From Siculibacillus sp. (lineage in GTDB: Bacteria; Pseudomonadota; Alphaproteobacteria; Rhizobiales; Ancalomicrobiaceae), in the NCBI GenBank assembly GCA_030247555.1, contig JAOTSD010000045.1, forward strand, positions 1 to 33,654: a stretch of 33,654 nt of DNA. Direction: 5' to 3'. A program made the position numbers and the translations under genes. Positions 7,882 through 16,236 of this stretch are shown piece by piece. Each line of letters starts with the position of its first letter. Position 1 is the first letter of the stretch. The notes under the pieces are model-generated. The model was not told the DNA's origin, ran no database searches, and saw nothing but the letters and a program-made list of their open reading frames with translations.

Positions 7882-7895
7882 TTACCAAAAATCAA
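7882..7895 (+). promoter_or_regulatory. Weak Fnr/Dnr-like half-conserved box before napF
   Basis: TTACC-AAAA-ATCAA has one perfect Fnr-type half (ATCAA) and one poor half (TTACC for TTGAT). It lies 51 bp before the napF start, in the 121-nt spacer after the DUF2478 gene, which otherwise shows no gene. Fnr-type control of nap is common, so the position is suggestive, but the match is weak. Confidence 0.25.
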
Positions 7896-7945
7896 GATTG
7901 GAATTGTGACGAAAAGACATGGTCCGGCCTCGAGAGGAGGCATCC

Positions 7946-8461
7946 ATGTCCGTCGCCTTGGCACGTCGTGACCTCATCCGCGGACGTTTCGGACGTCCGG
8001 CGGAGGTGCGTGCCCCGCGCCCGCCGACGGCTCGCGAGGAGATGGCGTTCCGCGCCGCCTGCGACGGTTGCCTCGCCTGCGTCGGCGCCTGCCCCGAGAA
8101 GATCATCCGCCTCGACCGTGATCGGCGGCCCGTCCTCCAGTTCGTCCATGGCGAATGCACCTTCTGCGGGGATTGCGCCGACGTCTGCCCGACCGGGGCG
8201 CTGACCCGCACCGAGGCCCGTCCCTGGACGGCGAAGGCGACGATCGCGGTGAAGTGCCTGGCGCTCGGTGGCGTGCACTGCCGCTCCTGCGGTGACGCCT
8301 GCCCCACCTCCGCAATTCGTTTCGCACCTCGGGTCGACGGGCGCTTCCTGCCGGCGCTCGCCACCGGGACCTGCACCGGCTGCGGCGCCTGCGTCGGCGT
8401 CTGCCCGGCCGGTGCGATCGAAATCCGACACGAGCCAACGCGAGAGAGAGCGACGACATGA
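7946..8461 (+). CDS. napF: NapF iron-sulfur maturation protein
   Basis: The 171-residue cytoplasmic protein has the NapF N-terminal motif RRDLIRGRF and four cysteine clusters: C39-x2-C-x2-C-x3-C49, C71-x2-C-x2-C-x3-C81, a third formed by C104, C112, C115 and C119, and C143-x2-C-x2-C-x3-C153. It should hold [4Fe-4S] clusters. NapF interacts with NapA before export and is thought to help load its iron-sulfur cluster. The start at 7946 is fixed by the strong GAGAGGAGG site at 7932-7940. It opens the nap operon and overlaps napD by 4 nt (ATGA), indicating translational coupling. Confidence 0.95.
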   Translation: MSVALARRDLIRGRFGRPAEVRAPRPPTAREEMAFRAACDGCLACVGACPEKIIRLDRDRRPVLQFVHGECTFCGDCADVCPTGALTRTEARPWTAKATIAVKCLALGGVHCRSCGDACPTSAIRFAPRVDGRFLPALATGTCTGCGACVGVCPAGAIEIRHEPTRERATT

Positions 8462-8724
8462 ACGTCATCGGTGTCCTGGTTCAGACCGTGCCCGAGAGGG
8501 AAGCCGAGGTGGCCACCCGGCTCACCGAGATGCCGGGCGTGGAGATCCACGCCGGCACCGGAGACGGCCGATTGGTGGTCACCGCCACCGACGTCGGCGA
8601 GCACTTCGCCTCCGACAGCCTCATGGCGATGAGCCTGGTGCCGCACGTCGTCGCCACCTCGCTCGTCTACCACGCCCACGAACCCGAAATCTCCGAACCC
8701 GAGGCCGGCGCCCGCGCGGCCTGA
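8458..8724 (+). CDS. napD: NapD, NapA signal-peptide chaperone
   Basis: This 88-residue protein has the typical NapD length and a ferredoxin-like alternation: a first strand (VIGVLVQTVP), a helix (EREAEVATRLTEM), then VEIHAGTGDGRLVVTAT. NapD binds the twin-arginine signal peptide of NapA in the cytoplasm and holds back export until cofactor insertion is finished. Its start overlaps the napF stop, and napA follows after 36 nt. The C-terminus is short and acidic/Ala-rich. Confidence 0.93.
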   Translation: MNVIGVLVQTVPEREAEVATRLTEMPGVEIHAGTGDGRLVVTATDVGEHFASDSLMAMSLVPHVVATSLVYHAHEPEISEPEAGARAA

Positions 8725-8760
8725 GACCACCCCCGATCGACCACTGGAGGGTCGCGCCCG

Positions 8761-11259
8761 ATGACCATCGACACTTCCCGCCGCGACGTGCTGAAGGCCT
8801 CCGCCGCCGCCGCCACCGCTGCGGTGGCCGGTATTCCGCTGCCGGCATCGGCAGCTCCCGTCGGCGATGCCGGCATCCGTTGGGACAAGGCGGTCTGCCG
8901 CTTCTGCGGCACCGGCTGTTCGGTGCTGGTCGGCACCAAGGCCGGCCGCGTCGTCGCCACCCAGGGCGACCCCGAGGCCCCGGTCAATCGCGGCCTCAAC
9001 TGCATCAAGGGCTACTTCCTGTCCAAGATCATGTACGGCCAGGACCGCCTGCAGACGCCGCTCCTGCGCATGAAAAACGGCAAGTACGACAAGGAAGGCG
9101 ACTTCACGCCCATCACTTGGGATCAGGCCTTCGACATCATGGCCGAGAAGTGGAAGGCGGCGTTGAAGGCCAAGGGCCCGAGCGCGGTCGGCATGTTCGG
9201 CTCCGGCCAGTGGACCATCTGGGAAGGCTATGCCGCGTCCAAGTTCATCAAGGCCGGCCTGCGCTCCAACAACCTCGACCCCAACGCCCGCCACTGCATG
9301 GCCTCGGCCGTCGTCGGCTTCATGCGCACCTTCGGCATCGACGAGCCGATGGGTTGCTACGACGACCTCGAGCACGCCGACGTCTTCGTGCTGTGGGGCT
9401 CCAACATGGCCGAGATGCACCCGATCCTGTGGTCGCGTCTCACCAACACCCGCCTCACCAAGCCGGGTTGTGAGGTCCATGTCCTGTCGACCTTCGAGCA
9501 TCGTTCCTTCGAGCTCGCCGACAACGGCATGATCTTCAACCCGCAGACAGATCTGGCGATCCTCAACTACATCGCCAACCACATCATCCAGACCGGCGCG
9601 GTGAACAAGGAGTTCGTGGCCAAGAACGTCAACTTCACCAAGACGGCCACCGACATCGGCTACGGCCTGCGTCCGAAACATCCGCTGGAAGAGAAGGCGG
9701 TCAACGCCTCCCACAAGGTCGACGCCGGCAAGATGGAGCCGATCACCTTCGAACAATATGCCGAACTGGTGAAGCCCTACACGCTCGAATACACCGCCAA
9801 GCTCTCCGGCGTTCCGGCCGAGAAGCTCGAGCGTCTGGCCAAGGCCTACGCCGACCCGAACAAGAAGGTCATGAGCCTGTGGACCATGGGCTTCAACCAG
9901 CACACCCGCGGCTCGTGGGTGAACTCGCTCTGCTACAACGTCCATCTGCTCGTCGGTAAGATCTCCGAGCCGGGCAACTCGCCCTTCTCGCTGACCGGCC
10001 AGCCTTCGGCCTGCGGCACCGCCCGCGAGGTCGGCACCTTCGCCCACCGCCTGCCGGCCGACATGGCGGTGACCAACCCCGAGCACCGCAAACTCGCCGA
10101 ACAGATCTGGAAGCTGCCGGAAGGCACCATCTCCGAGAAGGTCGGCTTCCATGCCGTGCTCCAGCACCGCATGCTCAAGGACGGCGTCCTCAACGCCTAT
10201 TGGGTGCAGTGCACCAACAACATGCAGGCCGCTCCCAACATGAACGAGGAGGGGTATCCGGGCTACCGCAACCCCGCCAACTTCATCACCGTGTCGGACC
10301 CCTATCCGACGGTGACGGCGCTGTCCGCCGACCTCATCCTGCCCACCGCCATGTGGGTCGAGAAGGAGGGTGCCTACGGCAACGCCGAGCGTCGCACCCA
10401 GTTCTGGCGCCAGCAGGTCGCCCCCCAGGGTCAGTCCCGCTCCGACGTCTGGCAGGTGGTCGAGTTCTCCAAGCGCTTCAAGGTCGAGGAGGTGTGGCCG
10501 GCCGAACTGATCGCCAAGAAGCCCGAACTCGCCGGCAAGACCCTCTACGAGGTCCTGTTCAAGAACGGTCAGGTCGACAAGTACCCGATCTCGGAAGTGG
10601 CGGAGGGCTTCGAGAACCACGAATCGAAGGACTTCGGCTTCTATCTGCAGAAGGGCCTGTTCGAGGAATACGCCGCCTTCGGTCGCGGTCATGCCCACGA
10701 CCTCGCCCCCTTCGACACCTACCACAAGTCCCGCGGCCTCAAGTGGCCGGTGGTCGACGGCAAGGAGACCAATTGGCGCTTCCGCGAGGGCTACGACCCT
10801 TACGTCAAGCAGGGTGAGGGCGTGAAGTTCTACGGTTACAAGGACGGCAAGGCGAAGATCATCTTCGCCCCCTACGAGCCGCCGGCCGAGAGCCCGGACA
10901 AGGACTTCCCCCTGTGGTTGGTCACCGGCCGGGTGCTCGAGCACTGGCATTCGGGCTCGATGACCCGCCGCGTGCCCGAACTGCACAAGTCCTTCCCGGC
11001 CGCCGTGCTGTTCATGCACCCCGACGACGCCATGTCGCTCGGCCTCAGACGCGGTCAGGAGATCAAGGTCTCCACCCGTCGCGGCGAAGTCACGACCCGC
11101 GTCGAGACCCGCGGCCGCAACAAGCCGCCGCTGGGCGTGGTCTTCTTCCCCTGGTTCGACGAAGGCCAGCTCGTCAACAAGCTGACCCTCGACGCGACCT
11201 GCCCGCTGTCGAAGGAGACCGACTACAAGAAGTGCGCCTGCAAGGTCGAGCGCGCCTGA
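8761..11259 (+). CDS. napA: Periplasmic nitrate reductase catalytic subunit NapA
   Basis: The 832-residue molybdoenzyme reduces nitrate to nitrite in the periplasm. A Tat signal begins S6-R-R-D-V-L and is followed by an Ala-rich hydrophobic stretch ending near residue 31. A [4Fe-4S] site is formed by C46, C49, C53 and C81. The molybdenum ligand is C179 in [10 protein letters not shown]. The C-terminal cofactor-binding region has [18 protein letters not shown] and [15 protein letters not shown], standard for NapA. GGAGGG at 8745-8750 supports the start. Electrons come from NapB, fed by NapC and possibly NapGH. All key residues look intact. A 255-nt spacer without a gene follows before napG. 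Confidence 0.97.
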   Translation: MTIDTSRRDVLKASAAAATAAVAGIPLPASAAPVGDAGIRWDKAVCRFCGTGCSVLVGTKAGRVVATQGDPEAPVNRGLNCIKGYFLSKIMYGQDRLQTPLLRMKNGKYDKEGDFTPITWDQAFDIMAEKWKAALKAKGPSAVGMFGSGQWTIWEGYAASKFIKAGLRSNNLDPNARHCMASAVVGFMRTFGIDEPMGCYDDLEHADVFVLWGSNMAEMHPILWSRLTNTRLTKPGCEVHVLSTFEHRSFELADNGMIFNPQTDLAILNYIANHIIQTGAVNKEFVAKNVNFTKTATDIGYGLRPKHPLEEKAVNASHKVDAGKMEPITFEQYAELVKPYTLEYTAKLSGVPAEKLERLAKAYADPNKKVMSLWTMGFNQHTRGSWVNSLCYNVHLLVGKISEPGNSPFSLTGQPSACGTAREVGTFAHRLPADMAVTNPEHRKLAEQIWKLPEGTISEKVGFHAVLQHRMLKDGVLNAYWVQCTNNMQAAPNMNEEGYPGYRNPANFITVSDPYPTVTALSADLILPTAMWVEKEGAYGNAERRTQFWRQQVAPQGQSRSDVWQVVEFSKRFKVEEVWPAELIAKKPELAGKTLYEVLFKNGQVDKYPISEVAEGFENHESKDFGFYLQKGLFEEYAAFGRGHAHDLAPFDTYHKSRGLKWPVVDGKETNWRFREGYDPYVKQGEGVKFYGYKDGKAKIIFAPYEPPAESPDKDFPLWLVTGRVLEHWHSGSMTRRVPELHKSFPAAVLFMHPDDAMSLGLRRGQEIKVSTRRGEVTTRVETRGRNKPPLGVVFFPWFDEGQLVNKLTLDATCPLSKETDYKKCACKVERA

Positions 11260-11404
11260 GACCTCGGACGAGGGGGCGGTTCCGCGTCGATCGGCGCGGG
11301 CCCCCGCTCCCTCTCCCACCCGGCTCCCGAAGCGGGGCCGACCGACCGGTGACGCCCCCCGGCGCGGCCTGCCGCGACCAGCGGGTGATCCAAGAAAAGG
11401 CGTG

Positions 11405-11422
11405 CTCCCCGAAGGCGGGGAG
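11405..11422 (+). other. Hairpin in the napA-napG spacer (11260-11514)
   Basis: CTCCCCG (11405-11411) and CGGGGAG (11416-11422) pair around AAGG. There is no T-run, so termination is not obvious; such hairpins inside operons can set 3' ends or protect upstream message. A weaker GC hairpin occurs around 11322-11338. The remaining spacer holds no convincing coding sequence; the open frame before ATG 11515 lacks NapG character. Confidence 0.4.
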
Positions 11423-11514
11423 GAATGGAGAGGGGGGCTCGTACTCTCCGCGCGGTTCCCCGGAAGGGGATGGCGAAGAGATCGGCGCAGCACTCACCGA
11501 GAAGATTCAGGTCC

Positions 11515-12351
11515 ATGTCGTCCGAACCCAAAACCCCCGATGGGCTCCTGAGCCCGGAACGCCGGAAGGTCCTCGAGACCGCCGCGCGCGGGGTCGTCGG
11601 CGCCGCGGTGGCCGGCGTCGCGCTCACCGCTCACCAGAAGTCGGCGGAAGCCCTGCCGACGCTGGCGATCCGCCCGCCCGGCGCGCTCGCCGACGAGACG
11701 AAGTTCCTCTCCGCCTGCGTTCGCTGCGGGCTGTGCGTGCGCGCCTGCCCCTACGATACGCTGAAGCTCGCCGATCTCGGTGACCGCGTCGCCGGGGGCT
11801 CGCCCTATTTCATCGCCCGCACCGTTCCCTGCGAGATGTGCGAGGACATCCCCTGCGTCAAGGCCTGCCCGACCGGTGCGCTCGACCACGCCCTCGTCGA
11901 CATCAACCGGGCGAAGATGGGCACCGCGGTGCTCGTCGACGAAGAGAACTGCCTCAACTTCCTCGGCCTCAGGTGCGACGTCTGCTATCGCGACTGCCCG
12001 GTCATCGACAAGGCGATCACCCTCGAGCTCGAGTCGAACCCGCGCACTCGCAAGCACGCCATCTTCCGCCCCACCGTCCACGCCGAGCACTGCACCGGCT
12101 GCGGCAAGTGCGAGAAGTCCTGCGTACTCGAGGAGGCGGCGATCAAGGTGCTGCCGCTGAAGGTCGCCCGCGGCGAACTCGGTCGGCACTACCGGCTCGG
12201 CTGGGAGGAATACAAGAAGAACCAGGGCCCGCTGATCAAGGACGTCATCGACCTCCCCGATCGCGCCCCGAACGACGTCACGCCGCCCTCCGGCGTGCCC
12301 GACGCCCCGCCGATCATCGACCCGACCAAGATGAAGGGGTGGAAGCCATGA
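11515..12351 (+). CDS. napG: NapG ferredoxin-type subunit
   Basis: The 278-residue protein carries a Tat-like N-terminus (P14-E-R-R-K-V-L then an Ala/Val-rich hydrophobic stretch to about residue 40), implying export. Four cysteine groups follow: around 68-78 ([11 protein letters not shown]), 106-118 ([13 protein letters not shown]), 146-161 (C146, C154, C157, C161) and 193-203 ([11 protein letters not shown]), so four [4Fe-4S] clusters are expected. NapG with membrane-bound NapH forms a quinol-oxidising route to NapC/NapB. ATG 11515 is chosen because it sits just before the twin-arginine signal; upstream starts add unrelated sequence. The stop overlaps the napH start by 4 nt. Confidence 0.95.
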   Translation: MSSEPKTPDGLLSPERRKVLETAARGVVGAAVAGVALTAHQKSAEALPTLAIRPPGALADETKFLSACVRCGLCVRACPYDTLKLADLGDRVAGGSPYFIARTVPCEMCEDIPCVKACPTGALDHALVDINRAKMGTAVLVDEENCLNFLGLRCDVCYRDCPVIDKAITLELESNPRTRKHAIFRPTVHAEHCTGCGKCEKSCVLEEAAIKVLPLKVARGELGRHYRLGWEEYKKNQGPLIKDVIDLPDRAPNDVTPPSGVPDAPPIIDPTKMKGWKP

Positions 12352-13289
12352 CCGCGCTCACCCCCTCTCCCCGCCTCAACCGCGAGGCCCGCCTCGCCAC
12401 CGCCGACGCGATGCCGCAGCGCGGCTTCTTCGCCCGCAATCGCTACCTGCTGGCGCGCCGGGCGAGCCAGATCCTGGTGCTGGCGCTCTTCCTCACCGGA
12501 CCGCTGTTCGGCGTGTGGATCGCCAAGGGCACCATCGCCTCGTCGATGACCTTCGACGTGCTGCCGCTCACCGACCCGCTCATGCTGGTCCAGATGCTGG
12601 CGGCCCGACACTGGCCGGAAGGGCTGGCGCTGATCGGCGCGGTGATCGTCGCCGTGTTCTATGCGCTCGTCTCGGGCCGCACCTATTGTTCGTGGGTCTG
12701 TCCGATCAACCCGGTCACCGACCTCGCCTTCTGGACCCGCGAGAAGCTCGGCCTCCAGGCCAAAGGCTGGCAGCCGCGACCCGGCACCCGCCACTTCATC
12801 CTCGCCATGGTGGTCGTGGTGTCGGCGCTCACCGGCGCGATCGCCTGGGAACTGGTCAACCCGATCACCATGGCCTTCCGCGCCGTGGTCTTCGGATCGA
12901 CCGCGGCGCTGACCTTCGTCGCCGCCGTGTTCCTCTTCGACCTCTTCGTCGCCCGCCGCGGCTGGTGCTCGCACCTGTGCCCGGTCGGCGCCTTCTACGG
13001 ACTGCTCGGCTCCGGTGCGCTGCTGCGCATCTCTGCCGGACGGCGCGCCGCCTGCGACCACTGCATGGACTGCTACGGCGTCTGTCCGGAGCCCCATGTC
13101 ATCTCTCCGGCCCTCGAGGGCGCCAAGAAAGGGCTCTCGCCGGTCATCCTGTCGCGCGATTGCACCGCCTGCGGACGCTGCATCGACGTGTGCGACCGTC
13201 ACGTCTTCCGCTTCACCCATCGCTTCGACGTATCCGAGACCGCTGAGGGGGGCACCCACCGGTCGAACTGTTCGGGAGAAAAACCATGA
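12348..13289 (+). CDS. napH: NapH membrane quinol dehydrogenase subunit
   Basis: The 313-residue integral membrane protein has about four membrane segments (near residues 40-58, 92-108, 150-170 and 183-203). Cytoplasmic or interfacial C-x3-C pairs, C114/C118 and C207/C211, each followed by P, are typical of NapH and the related NosR/CcoG group. Two C-terminal [4Fe-4S] motifs follow (C236-x2-C-x2-C-x3-C246 and C272-x2-C-x2-C-x3-C282). NapH anchors NapG and takes electrons from quinol, preferably ubiquinol in E. coli. Its start overlaps the napG stop and its end overlaps the napB start, both as ATGA, so the three genes are translationally coupled. Confidence 0.95.
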   Translation: MTALTPSPRLNREARLATADAMPQRGFFARNRYLLARRASQILVLALFLTGPLFGVWIAKGTIASSMTFDVLPLTDPLMLVQMLAARHWPEGLALIGAVIVAVFYALVSGRTYCSWVCPINPVTDLAFWTREKLGLQAKGWQPRPGTRHFILAMVVVVSALTGAIAWELVNPITMAFRAVVFGSTAALTFVAAVFLFDLFVARRGWCSHLCPVGAFYGLLGSGALLRISAGRRAACDHCMDCYGVCPEPHVISPALEGAKKGLSPVILSRDCTACGRCIDVCDRHVFRFTHRFDVSETAEGGTHRSNCSGEKP

Positions 13290-13732
13290 GGATCATGTTC
13301 GTCGCGGCGCTCGGTCTCATCGCCGGTCTGAGCTTCGGATCAGTCTCGGCCTCGAGCCAACAGGCGCCTGACATCAAGACGCTGCGCGGCAACGTGCCGA
13401 CGGTCGACCTCGCGGCGCCCGAAGTGGCGCGTCAGAACGTCGGCGGCCGGTTCGAGCGCGCCTATCGCCAGCAGCCGCCGCTGATCCCCCACCAGATCGA
13501 CCGCTACCAGATCGACCTCCGGACCAACCAGTGCCTGAGCTGCCACGACTGGTCGACCGCGGCGAAGAATGCGGCGCCGACCCTGTCGATGACCCACTAC
13601 CTGGACCGCGACGGCCGGCAGACGGACACGGTCGCCGGCACCCGCTGGTTCTGCAACCAGTGCCACGTGCCGCAGGCGGACGCCAAGGACCTGGTCGAGA
13701 ACACCTTCAAGCCGTCGTCCACCGTCAAGTGA
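13286..13732 (+). CDS. napB: NapB diheme cytochrome c subunit
   Basis: The 148-residue periplasmic protein has a signal peptide ([22 protein letters not shown]) and two heme c motifs, CLSCH at 83-87 and CNQCH at 123-127. His69 (in LIPHQ) and His104 (in SMTHY) match the conserved distal ligands of NapB. It hands electrons from NapC to NapA. It starts inside the napH stop and is followed 54 nt later by napC; that short spacer shows nothing special. Confidence 0.96.
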   Translation: MRIMFVAALGLIAGLSFGSVSASSQQAPDIKTLRGNVPTVDLAAPEVARQNVGGRFERAYRQQPPLIPHQIDRYQIDLRTNQCLSCHDWSTAAKNAAPTLSMTHYLDRDGRQTDTVAGTRWFCNQCHVPQADAKDLVENTFKPSSTVK

Positions 13733-13786
13733 ACGACCGGCGTTCGAATGGATCCCTCGGGCCTCGCGGAACGGAGTACTCGAACC

Positions 13787-14488
13787 ATGACCGACAACAA
13801 CACGAGCGCCGCCCGGCCGGGCTTCCTCCGGCGTCTGTGGAACGCCTTTTGGACCCCCGCGGCCAGGACCGCGCTCGGCGTCCTGCTCATCGTCGGCTTC
13901 GTCGGCGGTATCGTCTTCTGGGGCGGCTTCAACTGGGCGTTGGAGATGACCAACACCGAGAGCTTCTGCATCTCCTGCCACGAGATGAAGAACAACGTGT
14001 ATGCCGAATACAAGCAGACGCCGCATTTCCAGAACTCCTCCGGCGTCCGCGCCACCTGCCCCGACTGCCACGTTCCGAAGGACTGGACGCACAAGATCGT
14101 CCGCAAGATCCAAGCGTCCAACGAGCTGTGGGGTCACTTCATCACCCGCTCGATCGACACCAAGGAGAAGTTCGAAGCCAAGCGCATCGAACTCGCCAAG
14201 CACGAATGGACGCGGATGAAGAACACCGACAGCCGCGAATGCCGCAACTGTCACACCTTCGACTACATGGACTTCACCAAGCAGGAGAGCCGCGCCGCCA
14301 AGCAGCACCAGACGGCGATCGACCAGGGCAAGACCTGCATCGACTGCCATCAGGGCATCGCCCACAAGCTGCCGCAGGGTGGCCGGGAAGCCTATGAGGA
14401 GTTGATGAAGACGCTGAAGAGCGGCGCCGCGCCGCAGACCCCGGTCCAGCCGCTGAAGTCATACGCTCAGAGCCTCCCGCAGAAGTGA
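13787..14488 (+). CDS. napC: NapC tetraheme quinol dehydrogenase
   Basis: The 233-residue protein has one N-terminal membrane anchor (about residues 28-50) and four heme c motifs: CISCH at 61, CPDCH at 91, CRNCH at 152 and CIDCH at 184. This is the NapC/NirT arrangement, which oxidises membrane quinol and passes electrons to NapB. ATG 13787 is used, behind GGAG at 13772-13775; an upstream ATG at 13748 would add 13 residues with no anchor character. The C-terminus after residue 200 is an unconserved Pro/Gln-rich tail. It closes the nap operon. Confidence 0.96.
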   Translation: MTDNNTSAARPGFLRRLWNAFWTPAARTALGVLLIVGFVGGIVFWGGFNWALEMTNTESFCISCHEMKNNVYAEYKQTPHFQNSSGVRATCPDCHVPKDWTHKIVRKIQASNELWGHFITRSIDTKEKFEAKRIELAKHEWTRMKNTDSRECRNCHTFDYMDFTKQESRAAKQHQTAIDQGKTCIDCHQGIAHKLPQGGREAYEELMKTLKSGAAPQTPVQPLKSYAQSLPQK

Positions 14489-14555
14489 GACCTCCGGCCT
14501 GCCGGTCGGATGCGACCGCCGGGTCGCGCCGGACCGTGGCGATGGTGTAGAAGAG

Positions 14556-14588
14556 GAACGGGTCGCCCCGGCGAGGGACGGCCCGTTC
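14556..14588 (+). terminator. Possible terminator after napC
   Basis: GAACGGG (14556-14562) and CCCGTTC (14582-14588) can pair around a 19-nt GC-rich loop and are followed by TTCG. The loop is long and the T-run poor, so this is a tentative nap operon terminator. It lies 35 nt before the first regulator gene. Confidence 0.4.
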
Positions 14589-14622
14589 TTCGTCCCCACA
14601 TCGCGAAAGGTGGTCCGGCACG

Positions 14623-15336
14623 ATGGGATCCCGTTACCGCATGGCACTCGCCCCCGCCGATCTCGACAAGGTCATCTGCTCGCCGCTCTTCGCCCATCTC
14701 GGCGAGGACGTCGCGCGGGCGGTCATCGGCGACCGCGATCCGAAGACCTACGAGCGCGGGCGCTCGATCTTCCTTCAGGGCGACCCCGCCGACGCCTTCT
14801 TCCTGGTGCTCGACGGCTGGGTGAAACTCTTCCGCGCCATGCCCAACGGCGACGAGGCGGTGGTGGCGGTGATGGCGCCGGGCGAGTGTTTCGCCGAAGC
14901 CGTGATGTTCATGGGCGGCCGCTATCCCGTCGCGGCCGAAGCGGTCACCGACTGCCGCCTGCTGCGCGTCGAAGCGCGGGCCATCCGCGCGGCCATGCAG
15001 GCCGACCCGCGGGTCGCCACCGCACTCCTCGCCTCGATCGCCCACCACACCGAGACGCTCTCCGATCAGGTCGAGCACATGAAGGTGCTCGGCGCCCCGC
15101 AGCGCGTCGCCGACTTCCTGGTGCGCACCGCCGGGGTCAAGGCGGGTGCCACCAGCCTGACGCTTCCCTACGACAAGGCGTTGATCGCCCGCCGTCTCGG
15201 CATGACGCCGGAGAGTTTTTCGCGCGCCCTCGCCATTCTGCGCGACCACGGCGTCCAGGTCGAGCGCGACGCCGTCGCCATCGCCAACATCGGCCGCCTC
15301 AAGGCTTTCGTGCGCGAGACCTCCGACAGGGCATGA
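14623..15336 (+). CDS. Crp/Fnr-family regulator, Dnr/Nnr-like (first copy)
   Basis: The 237-residue protein has an N-terminal cyclic-nucleotide-type beta-barrel (about residues 20-125), a long dimer helix and a C-terminal winged helix. The segment FAEAVMFMGGRYPVAAEAV (90-108) closely resembles the matching part of Pseudomonas Dnr. The recognition helix TPESFSRAL has E197, S200 and R201, the E-x-x-S-R pattern that reads TTGA(C/T) half-sites. The cysteine cluster of Fnr is missing, so oxygen sensing through [4Fe-4S] is unlikely; heme-based NO sensing is the usual proposal for the Dnr group. GAAAGGTGG precedes ATG 14623; ATG 14641 is an alternative. It follows nap and precedes a paralogue. Targets may include nap and nnrS. 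Confidence 0.88.
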   Translation: MGSRYRMALAPADLDKVICSPLFAHLGEDVARAVIGDRDPKTYERGRSIFLQGDPADAFFLVLDGWVKLFRAMPNGDEAVVAVMAPGECFAEAVMFMGGRYPVAAEAVTDCRLLRVEARAIRAAMQADPRVATALLASIAHHTETLSDQVEHMKVLGAPQRVADFLVRTAGVKAGATSLTLPYDKALIARRLGMTPESFSRALAILRDHGVQVERDAVAIANIGRLKAFVRETSDRA

Positions 15337-15440
15337 TGGGAACGGGCCGAGGCGGAAGAACGGACGCGACACTGCGGAAGCTTGTCGAAAGCCCCACGGA
15401 ATGTCAGGTTCTCACCGACGGCGGGACGCCGCCGCCGATG

Positions 15441-15500
15441 CGACCGTACGGCGCGGAAACGCCGAGGAATCGACCGAACGGCGCGGAAGCGTCGAAGAAG
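15441..15500 (+). repeat. 30-bp tandem duplication between the two regulator genes
   Basis: Units 15441-15470 and 15471-15500 are 30 bp each, start CGACCGTACG and CGACCGAACG respectively, and share about 25 of 30 positions. Being a multiple of three, they keep the reading frame that leads into the second regulator and would encode RPYGAETPRN followed by RPNGAEASKK if translated. Confidence 0.8.
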
Positions 15501-15524
15501 AAGACGTACCGAGAGGGCACCGAA

Positions 15525-16208
15525 ATGGATCCGGCCGACTGGGCGGTCGTGCGGCGCAGCGCCATGTTCCGCACCACCGACGAGGCGAAGCTGCGCGACA
15601 TCATCGGCGACAGGCACCCGCGCGCGCACCCGCGCGGCCAAGTATTGTTCCTGCAGGGTGATCACATCGACGGCCTGCATCTGGTCGTCTCCGGCTGGGT
15701 CAAGCTCTACCGCCAGACCGAGGAGGGCGCCGACGCCATCGTCGGCATCCACGGACCGGGGCAGAGCTTCGGCGAGACCGCGGCGCTGCTCGCCACGCCG
15801 GCCCACGCCACCGCCGAAACCATCTCCGAGGCGCGCATCCTGACGGTCGACGCCGAGCGGCTGCGCTCGCGCCTCGGCGCCGACCCGGACCTCGCCTTCG
15901 CCATGCTCGCTTCCGCCTCGATGCACCTGCGCTCGATGGTCGACGAGTTGGAACGCCTGAAGGGCCTTCCCGGGCCCCGGCGCGTCGCCGGCTTCCTCTG
16001 CGACCTCGCCGGCTCCGACGCCGGTTCGGCGGTGTTCGACCTGCCCTACGAGAAGTCGCTCATCGCCGGCCGTCTCGGCATGACCCCGGAGAGCTTCTCC
16101 CGGGCGCTGGCGAAGCTGCGCGATCGCGGCGTCACCATCGAGCGCGAGCACGTCCGCATCGCCCGCATCGAGAACCTGCGCGACTTCTTCGAAGGCGAGG
16201 CGGCGTGA
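15525..16208 (+). CDS. Crp/Fnr-family regulator, Dnr/Nnr-like (second copy)
   Basis: The 227-residue protein has the same layout as its upstream neighbour: a beta-barrel sensor domain, dimer helix and winged helix. Both share GMTPESFSRALA around the recognition helix (E189, S192, R193), so they probably read similar sites. It lacks Fnr-type cysteines; C159 is the only cysteine. GAGAGGG at 15511-15517 supports the ATG at 15525. The frame is open far upstream, and an ATG at 15333 overlaps the stop of the first regulator as ATGA; that start would add 64 residues including a duplicated RPxGAE segment. The paralogue pair probably splits sensing or fine-tunes one NO/nitrate regulon. It ends 28 nt before convergent folK. 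Confidence 0.87.
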   Translation: MDPADWAVVRRSAMFRTTDEAKLRDIIGDRHPRAHPRGQVLFLQGDHIDGLHLVVSGWVKLYRQTEEGADAIVGIHGPGQSFGETAALLATPAHATAETISEARILTVDAERLRSRLGADPDLAFAMLASASMHLRSMVDELERLKGLPGPRRVAGFLCDLAGSDAGSAVFDLPYEKSLIAGRLGMTPESFSRALAKLRDRGVTIEREHVRIARIENLRDFFEGEAA

Positions 16209-16236
16209 GCCGGCCGACCCGCTCACCTCGCCTCCC

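Noticed and set aside
8761-11259. NapA as assimilatory nitrate reductase or formate dehydrogenase
   Set aside because: A Tat signal, adjacent napD, napB and napC, the NapA-type Cys179 context and absence of selenocysteine codon context exclude these.
7882-11493. A 1203-codon open frame on the minus strand opposite napF-napA
   Set aside because: It mirrors genuine nap genes codon for codon, has a repetitive Gly/Val/Leu/His-rich composition typical of antisense frames in GC-rich DNA, and lacks any recognisable domain or ribosome site.
14623-16208. Calling either Crp/Fnr regulator an oxygen-sensing Fnr or FnrN
   Set aside because: Neither has the N-terminal cysteine cluster plus central cysteine needed for the [4Fe-4S] centre; the first has C19, C89 and C111 in wrong positions and the second only C159.
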